64,000 bases of DNA from Betaproteobacteria bacterium TMED82 (GCA_002170395.1 NHEJ01000002.1:29395-93394); one strand, 5' to 3'. Shown: positions 35,761 to 46,299, counted from the first letter of the stretch. Notes: generated by a model not told the origin, from the letters alone. Numbers and translations: made by a program.

Positions 35761-37198
35761 CTCGCCGAACTAACAAAACTACAACCTTTGACCTATCTAA
35801 AGTCCCAACCATTGACGAAAATTCCTTAACTGTTTGAATACTTTGATTATTCATAGAGGTTATTATATCGCCTGATACTAACCCGGCACTAGAGCCAGCA
35901 CCTTTTACTGAAGAAATGACTACACCACCTCTAAGCTTTAATTTCTTGGCAATTGCAATGGGTAAAGCTTCAACGGCTATACCAAGCCAGTTAAAAACAG
36001 TGACCACCGGCTTTTCGGGCTCGGGAGTGAAATTTGCTGTTCTTTGAGCTGCCATCTCTTCAACTTCAACTTTCAGAGATAAAGATTTCCCCGCCCTCCA
36101 AAGTCTTACTGAGGCTATTGTTCCGGGCTTTGTTCTTCCAACAACTCTTGGTAAATCAGATACTCTATCAATTTTCTTTCCTTCAAACATTAAGATAATG
36201 TCACCAGGTTTCACACCGGCCTTCCCGGAAGGCCCATCGGGGTCTACACTCCTTACTAAAGCCCCCGAGGCAGCTTTTAACCCTAATCCATCAGCTACAT
36301 CTTTACTAACCTCTCCAATCAAAACACCAATCCTACCACGAGTTACTTTGCCAGTTACCTTAAGTTGTTCTGCAACGAGATTAGCTTCATCTATGGGAAT
36401 TGCAAATGAAATCCCCATAAAACCACCGGTACGGCTGTAGATTTGAGAATTAATGCCTATTACTTCACCGTTCAAATTTAACAAAGGACCCCCAGAATTA
36501 CCAGGATTCACAGCGACATCTGTTTGTATGAATGGCAAGTAATCCCCCGTATCTCTACCCAAAGCGCTAACGATACCCGCAGTAACGGTATTCTCCAAGC
36601 CAAAAGGTGATCCAATAGCAACAACCCATGCTCCAACTTTTAGTTTCGAAGTGTCTCCCATTTTTAAAGAAGGAAAGCCTTTTCCCTCAATTTTCAACAA
36701 GGCAACATCTGTTCTCTGGTCGGAGCCAATAACCTTAGCAGTAAATTCTCGACGGTCTGTAAAGGTCACGATAACCCTACCCGCGCCAGACACTACGTGG
36801 TGATTAGATAATATATAACCATCAGAAGAAACTAAGAAACCACTCCCTACTCCCCTCGGCGGTTGACCACGGGGGGATGGAGGTTGTCTAGGAGGTCCTT
36901 GACCAGGATTACCACCTGGCGGAAAAAATCTTTTAAAGAACTCATACATCGGGTCGTTCTCGTCAAGCTCAGGAACTCGCGGTAAACCTGGCATGTTTGC
37001 CTGAGGCGTATTTCCCTCCTGCGTTGTTCTGATATTGACGACGGCCGGACTAGCCTTCTCTACCAATGTTGTGAAATCAGGTAATCCATATGACTTCCCG
37101 TAGACGGCTCCATGATTTGATAAAGACGTAAAACCAAACATGAAGGCCGAAAAAAGAAATGTATAAGTAACTCTGTTGCTTAACATTGAAATGTTCAC
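35726..37198 (-). CDS. mucD: Periplasmic serine protease MucD/DegP family
   Basis: A Do-family protease that degrades misfolded envelope proteins and tunes sigma-E. A signal peptide (hydrophobic residues ~8-24) precedes a glycine/proline-rich linker (residues ~85-110). The catalytic triad is in SNHHVV (His), RTDVALLKI (Asp) and [11 protein letters not shown] (Ser). Two PDZ domains follow (about residues 285-370 and 405-490). The length is 490. It lies at the end of the rpoE-rseA-rseB-mucD set. Confidence 0.94.
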   Translation of the reverse strand: MNISMLSNRVTYTFLFSAFMFGFTSLSNHGAVYGKSYGLPDFTTLVEKASPAVVNIRTTQEGNTPQANMPGLPRVPELDENDPMYEFFKRFFPPGGNPGQGPPRQPPSPRGQPPRGVGSGFLVSSDGYILSNHHVVSGAGRVIVTFTDRREFTAKVIGSDQRTDVALLKIEGKGFPSLKMGDTSKLKVGAWVVAIGSPFGLENTVTAGIVSALGRDTGDYLPFIQTDVAVNPGNSGGPLLNLNGEVIGINSQIYSRTGGFMGISFAIPIDEANLVAEQLKVTGKVTRGRIGVLIGEVSKDVADGLGLKAASGALVRSVDPDGPSGKAGVKPGDIILMFEGKKIDRVSDLPRVVGRTKPGTIASVRLWRAGKSLSLKVEVEEMAAQRTANFTPEPEKPVVTVFNWLGIAVEALPIAIAKKLKLRGGVVISSVKGAGSSAGLVSGDIITSMNNQSIQTVKEFSSMVGTLDRSKVVVLLVRRGEEAFFIPIKP

Positions 37199-37222
37199 CT
37201 CTTTATGTCTTCAAACGACGGT

Positions 37223-38281
37223 CTAATCAATCATTGAATTATTAAAAAACGATTGAACGGTTTCTCTTGGGACACACCCAACGGACGACACCGACCTATT
37301 AGAAATTAATCCACTTTTAAGTGATAAACAACCCCTCGTCAACACTTTCTTTGCAAAAACAACATCAGATTCCTGATCTGCAAGAGCAAGCATGGACACC
37401 GCTGCAACACCGTCGGAGAAAAGGCAGTGACTTTTTTCGTAATCGATCTTTTTATTATATTTAATCCTGTTAAATCTTGTATCAAAACATTTTATCAGCT
37501 TAAATCCTTTAACGGGTTCATATTTGAAAATTTTACTCTCCCCGTTGTTAAACTTTGAAACAAGTAATTTATTCCAAGTGTGACTCTCTGGAAACTGGTT
37601 CTTTATTCTAATTTCTTCGACAGGGTTAATACTTACGTCAACAAAATAATCCTTTTTAATAACAAATCTATTATGGTTAAAATACTCAACCTTTAAAAGT
37701 AACAATGAATCTTGCTCAAGCCAGGCTCTAATTCCCCATCTGAAATCATCTCTAGGTATTAATTCAATAGCTATAGTTTCAAATCCAGCTACCCTGTTTT
37801 TGCTCTTGTCATTTTTTTTGGTGACAACCTCGTAATTTTCCAAAATCTTTGATGTGTCGCCATAAAATAAACTTGGAAAGCTAGGTTTCGCAGTACTGCT
37901 TACCTTGATGAGTTTATTTTCGGGCAAGTATTGGGTTAATTTATCTCCAACGTGAACCTCCACAACATGCCCATCATTCATTGACTCTACCTGCTTTACA
38001 ACCTTTCCGTCCTGAGTGGTAGTTTGGATTAAGCTCTTGACCTTTTTTGATATCCCAAGATTCTCAATAACAACCGTTCCGGTAATTGAAACACTCTCTG
38101 CGACGTGTTTAGCAGTGTTGAGCAACTCTACCGCTTCACTGCTATTCAACTGCCTTGATTCCGAAATAGCAGAGCTTGACTGACATGCTAAGAATATTGC
38201 AAAAGACCTAACTAGATTTTTTTTATAGGAGCGAGTGAAAAGCCGTTTATTGAAATGGAAAATACGATAAGAACTTAACAT
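37223..38281 (-). CDS. rseB: Sigma-E regulatory protein RseB (MucB)
   Basis: RseB binds the periplasmic part of the anti-sigma factor RseA and protects it from cleavage until lipoproteins or LPS intermediates displace it. An N-terminal signal segment is followed by a LolA-like domain (SITGTVVIENLG, QYLPENKLIKV, PSLFYGD) and a C-terminal domain containing MLALADQES. The length is 352. The start overlaps the rseA stop by 7 bases. Confidence 0.88.
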   Translation of the reverse strand: MLSSYRIFHFNKRLFTRSYKKNLVRSFAIFLACQSSSAISESRQLNSSEAVELLNTAKHVAESVSITGTVVIENLGISKKVKSLIQTTTQDGKVVKQVESMNDGHVVEVHVGDKLTQYLPENKLIKVSSTAKPSFPSLFYGDTSKILENYEVVTKKNDKSKNRVAGFETIAIELIPRDDFRWGIRAWLEQDSLLLLKVEYFNHNRFVIKKDYFVDVSINPVEEIRIKNQFPESHTWNKLLVSKFNNGESKIFKYEPVKGFKLIKCFDTRFNRIKYNKKIDYEKSHCLFSDGVAAVSMLALADQESDVVFAKKVLTRGCLSLKSGLISNRSVSSVGCVPRETVQSFFNNSMID

Positions 38282-38805
38282 ATTACATCCGTGCCAGACA
38301 TATTTTTATGATGCTCAAATAATTCCAAATCAACTTGCCCTTGTGGAAGTGAGCTCAACCCAGCAAAACTACACTCACTGAGATATCCCTGAGCGTCATT
38401 AAAACTCGTATAAATTGCTCTAACCTCACTAGCTTCAACAACCTCTACCTTTCTATCCAAACCATCATTGAAAGGTTGAAATAACGAACCCAAAACAAAA
38501 ACAAATGATAGACTCGCGGCATACTTGAACTGCCCGAAAGAAAACTTATTTTTAAAATTTAATGGAAATTGAGAAACATTTGACTTTTCCGGACGACTAC
38601 GTTCGATTTCATCACGTACTCTAGTAGCTAAGTCTGCCGTTAGATACTCTGGCTTGGATTGACGCAACGCATCACCGATCAAACCGTATATTTCCCAAGT
38701 TTTCCTGTCTTCTTTCGATAAATCTGCGATGGAAGACCTTTTATCGAACCCATCAAACAAAGCCGATAACTCCTTATTGTGCAACTGTTCTTTATTCTCT
38801 TTCAT
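38275..38805 (-). CDS. rseA: Anti-sigma-E factor RseA (MucA)
   Basis: RseA holds sigma-E at the inner membrane. The cytoplasmic N-terminus matches the anti-sigma domain (ELSALFDGFDKRSS, TWEIYGLIGDALRQ). A single membrane segment lies near residues 95-110 (YAASLSFVFVLGSLF), with a short periplasmic tail. The length of 176 is typical. It follows rpoE by 29 bases. Confidence 0.88.
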   Translation of the reverse strand: MKENKEQLHNKELSALFDGFDKRSSIADLSKEDRKTWEIYGLIGDALRQSKPEYLTADLATRVRDEIERSRPEKSNVSQFPLNFKNKFSFGQFKYAASLSFVFVLGSLFQPFNDGLDRKVEVVEASEVRAIYTSFNDAQGYLSECSFAGLSSLPQGQVDLELFEHHKNMSGTDVIC

Positions 38806-38834
38806 TAGTGCATTTCACCTATCCAAAAATTTTT

Positions 38835-39440
38835 TTACCATCTCTTATTATCTGGAGTATCCAACAACGGACGAAGTTCCTGAGCGATAGCTTCTCTAGC
38901 CCTAAAAATTCTGGATCTTACCGTACCAATAGGGCAATCCATCGCTTCAGCAATCTCCTCATAACTCAATCCTTCCATTTCCCTCAAAGTAACTGCCGTA
39001 CTTAATTCCTCTGGGAGCTTTTCCACGGCACTGTTAACGGCCTGTGCTATTTGTAAACCGGACAAAGCTCCTTCAGGACTAGCATCTGTATTTACGACAT
39101 CTTGGAATTCAAAAGATTCCCCGTCTTCAGAATTACTTGATAATTCACTAAGTGGTATAGGTCTTTTACCCTTAGCAAATAAATAATTCTTCGCGGTATT
39201 GACAGCAATTCGATACAGCCAGGTATAGAAAGCACTATCACCTCGAAACTGTCCAATTGCTCGATATGCTTTTAAAAACGACTCTTGCGCGATATCCTCA
39301 ACTTCCACAGGGTCACGCACTAGCCTCGATAACAGCCGTATCACTCTTCGCTGGTATTTAATTACGAGAAAATCGAATGCCTTTGAGTCACCCTCTTTAG
39401 CTCTGTTCACTAAGACTTTGTCAGATTGAGAATCAGTCAC
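38835..39440 (-). CDS. rpoE: RNA polymerase sigma-E factor (RpoE/AlgU)
   Basis: An ECF sigma factor for envelope stress. Region 2 contains RDPVEVEDIAQESFLKAYRA and FYTWLYRIAVNTAKN; region 4 contains LPEELSTAVTLREMEGLSYEEIAEAM with IGTVRSRIFRARE. The length is 201. It starts with GTG at 39440, six bases after the fabF stop. Location between fabF and lepA is typical for Burkholderiales. Confidence 0.96.
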   Translation of the reverse strand: MTDSQSDKVLVNRAKEGDSKAFDFLVIKYQRRVIRLLSRLVRDPVEVEDIAQESFLKAYRAIGQFRGDSAFYTWLYRIAVNTAKNYLFAKGKRPIPLSELSSNSEDGESFEFQDVVNTDASPEGALSGLQIAQAVNSAVEKLPEELSTAVTLREMEGLSYEEIAEAMDCPIGTVRSRIFRAREAIAQELRPLLDTPDNKRW

Positions 39441-39446
39441 AAAATT

Positions 39447-40694
39447 TCACAAATGAGCTCTTCTAAAAACCAGAGTGCCATTCGTCCCTCCAAATCCAAA
39501 GTTATTTTTAAGTACTACTTCAATATCGAGATCCCGGGCTTCGTTAGCACAGTAGTCTAAGTCACAGTCTGGGTCATTACCCTCAAGGTTAATAGTTGGT
39601 GGAGAAATGCCTTTATACAAAGCCAGAACACTGAAAACAGATTCAACTCCACCAGCTCCGCCAAGCAAATGTCCTGTCATTGATTTAGTCGAACTAATAA
39701 CCAGATTTTTCGCATGTTGACTAAAGCAAGTCTTGATTGCTATGGTTTCATTTTTATCGCCTAGTTGCGTTGACGTGCCATGAGCGTTGATATAATCCAC
39801 TTCGTCAGGATTTATCCTAGCATTTTTTAAAGCATTACTCATGCTGTAAACTGGCCCCTTTATATCAGGTGCAGTCATATGATATGCATCACCCGACATA
39901 CCAAAACCGATTAATTCTGCATAAATTTTAGCTTTTCTAGATCTAGCGCTTTCAAGTGATTCCAAAAACACTACGCCAGCTCCTTCACCTAAAACAAATC
40001 CATCTCTTCCAGCATCAAAAGGTCTTGATGCCGATTCGGGATCCTCGTTTCTCAACGACAATGCTCTAGCAGCTGCAAAACCTCCTAATCCCAGTGGGGA
40101 GATCGTTGATTCCGCTCCGCCTGCAAGCATGGCATCAGCATCACCGCATTGAATTAATCTTGCAGCCAGCCCTATACTGTGTAGCCCCGTGGTACATGCC
40201 GTCACAGCAGCCATGTTTGGTCCATTAATGTTTAATTCAATACTCAAATGTCCAGAGATCATATTGATGATCGATGCGGGGACAAAAAAAGGAGAGACTC
40301 TCCTAGGCCCCCTTGAACTTAATACTTTTTGTGTTTCCTCAATCAACGGTAACCCGCCTATTCCAGAACCCACTAAAACCCCGACACGCGATCTTGCTTC
40401 ATCGTTAACCTCATAACCTGAATCTTCAAAAGCCTCTAAACCCGCGGCTACTCCAAAATGGATAAAGGTGTCCATATGCCTTGCCATCTTCTTCGGGATA
40501 TATTTTTCAACAGAAAAATTTTTTACCTCCGCAGCTATTTTAACGGGGAAAGCGCTTGCGTCAAATTTAGTAACTTTTGCTACTCCAGATTTACCACTGA
40601 GCAACGCACCCCATGAATCGTTGACGTCATTACCCAAAGGGCTAATCATACCAAGCCCGGTTACTACCACGCGGGAAAGTTCAGGGTTTCTCAT
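39447..40694 (-). CDS. fabF: 3-oxoacyl-ACP synthase II (FabF)
   Basis: FabF elongates fatty acids by Claisen condensation. The catalytic cysteine lies in AVTACTTGLHSIG; the histidines are in NAHGTSTQLGD and MTGHLLGGAGG. The length is 415 from ATG 40694; the track's TTG at 40709 adds five residues (MPLET) absent from typical starts. It follows acpP in the fab cluster. Confidence 0.96.
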   Translation of the reverse strand: MRNPELSRVVVTGLGMISPLGNDVNDSWGALLSGKSGVAKVTKFDASAFPVKIAAEVKNFSVEKYIPKKMARHMDTFIHFGVAAGLEAFEDSGYEVNDEARSRVGVLVGSGIGGLPLIEETQKVLSSRGPRRVSPFFVPASIINMISGHLSIELNINGPNMAAVTACTTGLHSIGLAARLIQCGDADAMLAGGAESTISPLGLGGFAAARALSLRNEDPESASRPFDAGRDGFVLGEGAGVVFLESLESARSRKAKIYAELIGFGMSGDAYHMTAPDIKGPVYSMSNALKNARINPDEVDYINAHGTSTQLGDKNETIAIKTCFSQHAKNLVISSTKSMTGHLLGGAGGVESVFSVLALYKGISPPTINLEGNDPDCDLDYCANEARDLDIEVVLKNNFGFGGTNGTLVFRRAHL

Positions 40695-40750
40695 AGTTTC
40701 TAGGGGCAAAAGAAAATATTTTAGACGTTTACTGTACTGTAAACTCTGAC

Positions 40751-40996
40751 CTATCCTTGGTCTTTAAGATTATTTTTAATGTACTGAATTGCTTCTTGCA
40801 CAGTCGTTATCTTCTCAGCTTCCTCATCGGGAATTTCGCATTCAAACGCATCTTCCAAGGCCATCACAAGCTCTACGGTATCGAGGGAATCCGCACCTAG
40901 GTCCTCTACAAACTTCGAATCATTTTTTATATCTTCTAACTTCACACCCAACTGCTCTGAAACAATACTTTTAACTCTCTTTTCAACTTCTTCCAT
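40751..40996 (-). CDS. acpP: Acyl carrier protein
   Basis: An 81-residue acidic protein with the phosphopantetheine attachment serine in [15 protein letters not shown]. Upstream residues [26 protein letters not shown] match the family. It is modified by AcpS (29512-29913) and serves all the fab enzymes here. Confidence 0.98.
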   Translation of the reverse strand: MEEVEKRVKSIVSEQLGVKLEDIKNDSKFVEDLGADSLDTVELVMALEDAFECEIPDEEAEKITTVQEAIQYIKNNLKDQG

Positions 40997-41032
40997 AACC
41001 TACTCCAAATTTGAAATTTTAATCCCAGTTTA

Positions 41033-41764
41033 TCAGGGCATGAACATACCACCATTAACATTTAAAGTATTTCCTGTTATGTAGGAGGCTTGATCGGACG
41101 ACAAAAACAGAGTTGCATAGGCAATATCGTCTGGACACCCAAATTTTCTCATAGGAATGCTGTTATATAAAGCATCTTTTATCTCTTGACCAACCTTTTT
41201 TGTCATATCTGTTTCAATATACCCCGGAGCTACGCAGTTAACAGTTATACCACGATTACCAACCTCTCTAGCCAAAGATTTACACAATCCGCTCAGCCCT
41301 GCTTTAGTGGCAGCGTAGTTCGATTGACCGACATTTCCAGTTAAGCCCACTACTGAACTAATAAAAATTACTCTTCCCCATCTCTTTTTTAACATTGGCC
41401 GAATAAATGACTTGGTAAGTTTGAAACAAGCAGTCAGATTAACCTGCAAAACATCCTCCCAGTCGCTATCCGATATCCTTATAAATAAGTTATCACGAAC
41501 TATAGCAGCGTTATTTATTAGAATGTCTGGTAGAGGAAATTCTGCCGTATACTTAGCGATAAAATCGGATAGATTATTTTTTTTTAAATCTAAAATTAAA
41601 CCTTTTCCCTCGCCATTCAAAGCATCAATTTGTCTAGTAATCGCTTCAGCGCCGCTGTTGCTAGTGGAAGTCGCAAAAACCGAATGTCCTGACGAAACAA
41701 ATTGCTTTACTAGTGCACTCCCAATACCTCTAGAGCCTCCAGTTATAAAAACCACTTTAGTCAT
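41033..41764 (-). CDS. fabG: 3-oxoacyl-ACP reductase FabG
   Basis: An NADPH-dependent short-chain dehydrogenase of fatty acid elongation. The cofactor motif VFITGGSRGIGSAL opens the protein; NNAAIVRD, the serine in IFISSVVG and the YAATKAG catalytic pair follow. ATG 41764 gives the normal 243 residues; the track start adds 11 residues that lie over the fabD end. The overlap with fabD is 8 bases. Confidence 0.97.
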   Translation of the reverse strand: MTKVVFITGGSRGIGSALVKQFVSSGHSVFATSTSNSGAEAITRQIDALNGEGKGLILDLKKNNLSDFIAKYTAEFPLPDILINNAAIVRDNLFIRISDSDWEDVLQVNLTACFKLTKSFIRPMLKKRWGRVIFISSVVGLTGNVGQSNYAATKAGLSGLCKSLAREVGNRGITVNCVAPGYIETDMTKKVGQEIKDALYNSIPMRKFGCPDDIAYATLFLSSDQASYITGNTLNVNGGMFMP

Positions 41765-42782
41765 TAGAAAACATACCTCTTTTAGAATTTTCTTCAAAAA
41801 AATCTACAGCCTCATCAAAACCCTTTTTTTCTGAAAGAGAAAAAATTGTTCCTTTTGGACAAATTTTTCTCACTAGCCCGCTTAATACTTTACCTGGACC
41901 ACATTCCACAAAAACCAGCACTCCCATTGACATCATTTTTCTTACTGATTCTGACCAACGTACAGTGGACATTATCTGTCTCCCTAGGCTGTCTATAACG
42001 GCCATTGTATTACTTGGCATTTCTACATCAACATTATTTACTACCGGTATACTCGGCGGCTGAACATTCTCACTCTGTAACCGTTCTTTAAACTTGACTG
42101 AGGCCTCCGCAAGCAATGAAGAATGAAAAGGACCCGAAACTTGGAGCTTTAAAACCCGTTTAGACCCAGCAGCTTTGCATAAGCTCATAGCTTTTTCTAC
42201 AAGCAATTCTGTACCTGAAATGACAATCTGTTGGTCAGTATTGATATTAGCAATATCCACAATGGCTCTATCTTGAAAACGTATACCCTCCTCATGATTC
42301 TGATCACTAGAGTTGAACTTTTCCTCATATTCTGATGTGACTTTTTTACAAATATTTTCTACAGTAATTATATCTAAGCCCAATATTGCTGCCATTGAGC
42401 CCGAACCAAGAGGGGCAGAATCTTGCATAACACATGCCCTATATCTGACCAGCGATACAGCCTGTGAAAAATCAAAAACACCTGCAGCAGTAAGAGCACT
42501 TATTTCTCCTAAACTATGGCCAGCCATTAGATTCGGACGAAAGCTGCTTTTTGAACAAAACAATTTCCAAATTGCGATCGAAGAAGCTAGCAATAATGGT
42601 TGAGTATTGATGGTTTTATCCAAATCCGTTTTTGGTCCTTTATCGATAAGTGAAATTAAGTCAACATCAATGATATTGCTAGCATGAACCATATGATCAC
42701 GAATTATCGAATTGTCTATAAAAGTTCTCAACATTCCAATTGATTGAGAACCCTGACCTGGAAAGAGAAAAGCTACTTTCAT
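41757..42782 (-). CDS. fabD: Malonyl-CoA:ACP transacylase FabD
   Basis: FabD loads malonyl groups onto ACP. It begins with VAFLFPGQGSQSIGML, contains the nucleophile serine in AGHSLGEISAL near residue 90, and GPFHSSLL with the catalytic histidine. The length of 341 is slightly above the family's usual ~310, with a longer loop near residues 155-170 (EEKFNSSDQNHEEG). Confidence 0.96.
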   Translation of the reverse strand: MKVAFLFPGQGSQSIGMLRTFIDNSIIRDHMVHASNIIDVDLISLIDKGPKTDLDKTINTQPLLLASSIAIWKLFCSKSSFRPNLMAGHSLGEISALTAAGVFDFSQAVSLVRYRACVMQDSAPLGSGSMAAILGLDIITVENICKKVTSEYEEKFNSSDQNHEEGIRFQDRAIVDIANINTDQQIVISGTELLVEKAMSLCKAAGSKRVLKLQVSGPFHSSLLAEASVKFKERLQSENVQPPSIPVVNNVDVEMPSNTMAVIDSLGRQIMSTVRWSESVRKMMSMGVLVFVECGPGKVLSGLVRKICPKGTIFSLSEKKGFDEAVDFFEENSKRGMFSND

Positions 42783-42800
42783 ATCATGACCCGATTTTAT

Positions 42801-43784
42801 TTATACAGTAAAAATTAAAGATCCCCAAGTGAAACCACCCCCTACTCCTTGAAGAAGCACCTTGTCCTTTTCAGTGATTCTACCGTCTGAAAAAGCAGTA
42901 TCCAACGCTAGAGGAATTGATGCAGCTGATGTGTTTGCATGTTTTTGCACTGTCTCAACAATCTTTGAACTCTCAAGTTCAAGCTTTTTCCCTACTCCTC
43001 GTATTATGCGAATATTTGCTTGATGAGGCACATACCAATCAATTTCGGTTAATTCTATCCCTGAGTCAGTTAAAAGTTGAACAGCACTTTTACTTAAAAC
43101 TTCCACTGCTTTCTTAAAAACAGCTTTTCCATCCATTTGAATGAACGGCGTACCTTTTACTAGTCCATCATGAAACCAACCTGGAGCATGGAGCATTTCC
43201 ATGAAACTTCCATCAGCACATAAATTAGAGTTTAAAATCCCGGGAGTTTCAGACTGTGACAAAATTACAGAACCTGCACCGTCACCAAAAAGCACGCAAG
43301 TTGATCTGTCTTCCCAATTTACAATCTTTGATAATTTTTCTGCGCCAGTGACCAATGCGTGCTTTGTTTGACCACTTCTAATAAACAAATCAGCGATCGT
43401 AAGAGCGTACAAAAAACCAGTACAAACCGCCTGAACATCGAAAGCAGGGCATTCTTTTATACCTAAATTTTTTTGCAATTGACATGCGATTGAGGGGAAA
43501 ATTTTATCAGGGGTAGTAGTGGCAACAATAACCAAGCCTATCTCTGACCTTTTTAAGCCCGAATTAGAAATAGCTTTTTTTGATGCTTCAAATGCTAACC
43601 CTGAAGTATCAAGTATATCCGAAAAATGTCTTGTTAAAATTCCAGTTCGTTCTTGAATCCATTGATCAGAGATTTCAACTCCACGACCTTGAAGCATCGA
43701 CCCTAAATCACTATTAGTAACTGCTTTGCCGGGAAGAAAGCTACCAGTAGAAACAACTTTAGAAAAAATATTACTTTTCAACAT
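42801..43784 (-). CDS. fabH: 3-oxoacyl-ACP synthase III (FabH)
   Basis: FabH starts fatty acid synthesis from acetyl-CoA and malonyl-ACP. The catalytic triad is visible: cysteine in DVQAVCTGFLYAL, histidine in YVPHQANIRI and asparagine in HANTSAASIP. The length of 327 fits. It overlaps the plsX stop by 7 bases. Confidence 0.97.
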   Translation of the reverse strand: MLKSNIFSKVVSTGSFLPGKAVTNSDLGSMLQGRGVEISDQWIQERTGILTRHFSDILDTSGLAFEASKKAISNSGLKRSEIGLVIVATTTPDKIFPSIACQLQKNLGIKECPAFDVQAVCTGFLYALTIADLFIRSGQTKHALVTGAEKLSKIVNWEDRSTCVLFGDGAGSVILSQSETPGILNSNLCADGSFMEMLHAPGWFHDGLVKGTPFIQMDGKAVFKKAVEVLSKSAVQLLTDSGIELTEIDWYVPHQANIRIIRGVGKKLELESSKIVETVQKHANTSAASIPLALDTAFSDGRITEKDKVLLQGVGGGFTWGSLIFTV

Positions 43785-44827
43785 TCGGAAGCTCTTAAAA
43801 TATTTTTTATACGATCATTTACTTGGTTGCTAGCAGCGTCAACTGCTCTCTCTATTGCACACCTGAAAGCAAGCCTATCCGCAGATCCATGACTTTTAAA
43901 GATAATTCCATTTAGCCCTAAGAGGGCGGCTCCGTTATATCTTCTATGATCAAGCCTCTGGGAAAATTTTTTCAAAACAGGAAATGCACAAAAAGATAAA
44001 ATCTTGGTTATCAAATTTCTGTTAAATTCCTCTTTTAAAATATTTCTTATCATTTGCGCTAGACCCTCAGAGGACTTCAACGCCACATTCCCAACAAATC
44101 CATCACAAACAACAACATCGCTTTTTCCTTTAAAAATATCATCTCCCTCAACATTACCAACGAAATTTAGGTTGCTATTTGTTAACAACTCCCCAACTTT
44201 TTTAACCACATCATTTCCCTTTATCATTTCTTCGCCAACATTTAAAAGTCCAATTGTCGGATCTTTAATGAGATGAGTTGCAGAAACTAAAGCAGAGCCC
44301 ATCATAGCAAATTGAAGTAACTGGTATTCATTGCATTCAACATTGGCTCCCAAATCAAGGACGGTTGTGCTTCCACCGCTAATATTAGGCAGTGAGGAAG
44401 CAATTGCAGGACGATCTATTCCTTCCAACATTTTTAATAGATATTTAGAAATTGCCATAAGAGCTCCAGTATTCCCGGCACTGACCGCAGCTGAACATTG
44501 CCCGCGTTTCACAGCATCTACAGCTAACCACATTGAACTTTTTCTGCCTCTCTTTAAAGCAAGAGCTGGCGATTCATCCATTTTTATTTTTTCTTCCGTA
44601 TGAAGGACACTTAACCTTGAATCGCTACAGTTTAAATTTAGGTGTGCAAAGTCCAGAGTTTGCTTTGGAAATAGTGAAAGGGACTCACCAATACATTCCT
44701 TTTCACCAACAAGAAGGATTTTATGGCCCGGATTTTCTAATAAAAAATCGACACTAGCAGAAACGGTTTCGGAAGGACCGAAGTCCCCTCCCATTACGTC
44801 AATTGCAACATGAATACAATTTGTCAT
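43778..44827 (-). CDS. plsX: Phosphate acyltransferase PlsX
   Basis: PlsX makes acyl-phosphate from acyl-ACP for phospholipid synthesis. Recognisable blocks are AIDVMGGDFGP at the start, VSAGNTGALMA, TTVLDLGANVEC, and VVCDGFVGNVALKSSEG. The length is 349. It lies in the rpmF-plsX-fabH order common to proteobacteria. Confidence 0.96.
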   Translation of the reverse strand: MTNCIHVAIDVMGGDFGPSETVSASVDFLLENPGHKILLVGEKECIGESLSLFPKQTLDFAHLNLNCSDSRLSVLHTEEKIKMDESPALALKRGRKSSMWLAVDAVKRGQCSAAVSAGNTGALMAISKYLLKMLEGIDRPAIASSLPNISGGSTTVLDLGANVECNEYQLLQFAMMGSALVSATHLIKDPTIGLLNVGEEMIKGNDVVKKVGELLTNSNLNFVGNVEGDDIFKGKSDVVVCDGFVGNVALKSSEGLAQMIRNILKEEFNRNLITKILSFCAFPVLKKFSQRLDHRRYNGAALLGLNGIIFKSHGSADRLAFRCAIERAVDAASNQVNDRIKNILRASEC

Positions 44828-44863
44828 CGGTCAGAATGAGAGCAAATTCAACCTCCCCTACAG

Positions 44864-45061
44864 CTAGGTATCCTCAGCCTCTTCCTTCACCCTCTTCTCT
44901 AAAAACTTACGCCCTTTGTAAAAACCATTTTCGCTTATATGATGACGCCTTACGATTTCCCCAGATGTAGGCTCAACCGCAAGAATCTGTTTTTTTAATC
45001 TGTTGTGAGAATGATGCATTCCTCTTTTGGAGGGGGACTTTTTATTTTGCTGAACTGCCAT
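44864..45061 (-). CDS. rpmF: Large ribosomal subunit protein bL32
   Basis: A 65-residue basic protein that opens [20 protein letters not shown], the standard bL32 start. The zinc-ribbon cysteines found in some bL32 proteins are absent, as in other proteobacteria. It lies between yceD and plsX. Confidence 0.97.
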   Translation of the reverse strand: MAVQQNKKSPSKRGMHHSHNRLKKQILAVEPTSGEIVRRHHISENGFYKGRKFLEKRVKEEAEDT

Positions 45062-45105
45062 TTTTTAACTCTCAGTTGTTCACTACTTGAATTATATCGC
45101 AATGG

Positions 45106-45633
45106 TCAACTTTTTTTTAATTTTTCTCTTAAATTTTTAAATGGACGGTATAAATCTGTTGGATCCTTGCTTTTATTTTTAAACAAGTAATTATTTCGCA
45201 ACATATTGGAGAGTCGGCAATCATGTCTAATAACTGGCGAAGTAAAATAGAAAATTATCTCATCTTCTAGCAAACTTAAGACCGAATAACACTCAGACAG
45301 ATAAATATCCTCACCAAAGTCAGTGGTATCGTCTTCAATCTCTAAATCACTTTTTTTATTTACTAACAATTTAAAATGTTTATCTATATTAATACTGTGA
45401 GAAGACTGTTCCAAACAATTCTTGCACTTGGTTACGGTTTCAACCGTTCCCATTAAATGGAGAAATCCAGCGTGATATTCAACTAGACAGCTAAGTTTAT
45501 TCTTAAACATTATGGGCATCTGCATTAAACGAGGGAAATCAACGATGGAAAACTCGCCTCTAAATCCTGCACGATCATATTGTAAGATATCTTCAGTAAG
45601 AAATTCTTTCGGGCCAAAAAGGAAACTATCCAA
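45106..45633 (-). CDS. yceD: YceD/DUF177 family protein (23S rRNA accumulation)
   Basis: A 175-residue protein with the DUF177 layout: a beta-rich N-terminal half containing two metal-type cysteines (VTKCKNCLEQ near residue 90) and a C-terminal motif, DEIIFYFTSPVIRHDC. In E. coli YceD is linked to 23S rRNA levels and is encoded with rpmF, as here. Divergent from maf with 69 bases between. Confidence 0.88.
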   Translation of the reverse strand: MDSFLFGPKEFLTEDILQYDRAGFRGEFSIVDFPRLMQMPIMFKNKLSCLVEYHAGFLHLMGTVETVTKCKNCLEQSSHSINIDKHFKLLVNKKSDLEIEDDTTDFGEDIYLSECYSVLSLLEDEIIFYFTSPVIRHDCRLSNMLRNNYLFKNKSKDPTDLYRPFKNLREKLKKS

Positions 45634-45702
45634 AACTATTTATAAAGTAGTAAAATTTCATTTAGCATACCTTAAAAAATTTTTTTTACCAATTACACAA
45701 GC

Positions 45703-46299
45703 ATGGTCGATATAATTTTAGCCTCGAGTAGTGAGACCCGTTACACTTTACTGAAAAGACTTTTAACAAAATTTAGATGTGAAGATCCAGCCATTGATGA
45801 GAGCCAAAATATGGGCGAACAACCTCGAGATCTCTCACTTAGATTATCTAGGGAAAAATCGATGAAAATAGCTCGTACAGAACCAGAAGCAATTGTTATT
45901 GGGTCCGATCAAGTTGCAATTTGCGACGGCAGAATTTTAAATAAACCGGGCTCAATTGAAGAAGCTGCTGGACAACTTAAGTGGCAGCTTGGCAAGAAGA
46001 CAGATTTTTACACCGGATTACATTTGTCAAAAAATACAGGGTTACAGAATTTATCCTCTGTTACAAAAAGTTCAGTGTATTATCATGATAAAAGCATAAT
46101 TAGTGATAGAAACATAGACATTTACGTTAAAAGAGAAAAACCAATTAATTGCGCGGGAGGGGCCAAGTTTGAGACGGTAGGAGTTAGTTTTATTAAACAT
46201 TTTGAGAGCAGTGATCCAACCGCTATTTTAGGTCTTCCTTTAATGGCATTATGCAGTCATTTTATTGAATGGGGTATCCACCCACTAGATTTGAAATAG
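45703..46299 (+). CDS. yceF: Maf-family nucleotide pyrophosphatase (YceF type)
   Basis: A house-cleaning pyrophosphatase; the YceF subgroup prefers 7-methyl-GTP. The opening IILASSSETRYTLLKRL, VIGSDQVAICDGRILNKPG and NCAGGAKFE-like region match the family, as does the YceF-type alanine/glycine pattern in this stretch. The length of 198 fits. Its 3' end overlaps the convergent sppA end by 38 bases. Confidence 0.93.
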   Translation: MVDIILASSSETRYTLLKRLLTKFRCEDPAIDESQNMGEQPRDLSLRLSREKSMKIARTEPEAIVIGSDQVAICDGRILNKPGSIEEAAGQLKWQLGKKTDFYTGLHLSKNTGLQNLSSVTKSSVYYHDKSIISDRNIDIYVKREKPINCAGGAKFETVGVSFIKHFESSDPTAILGLPLMALCSHFIEWGIHPLDLK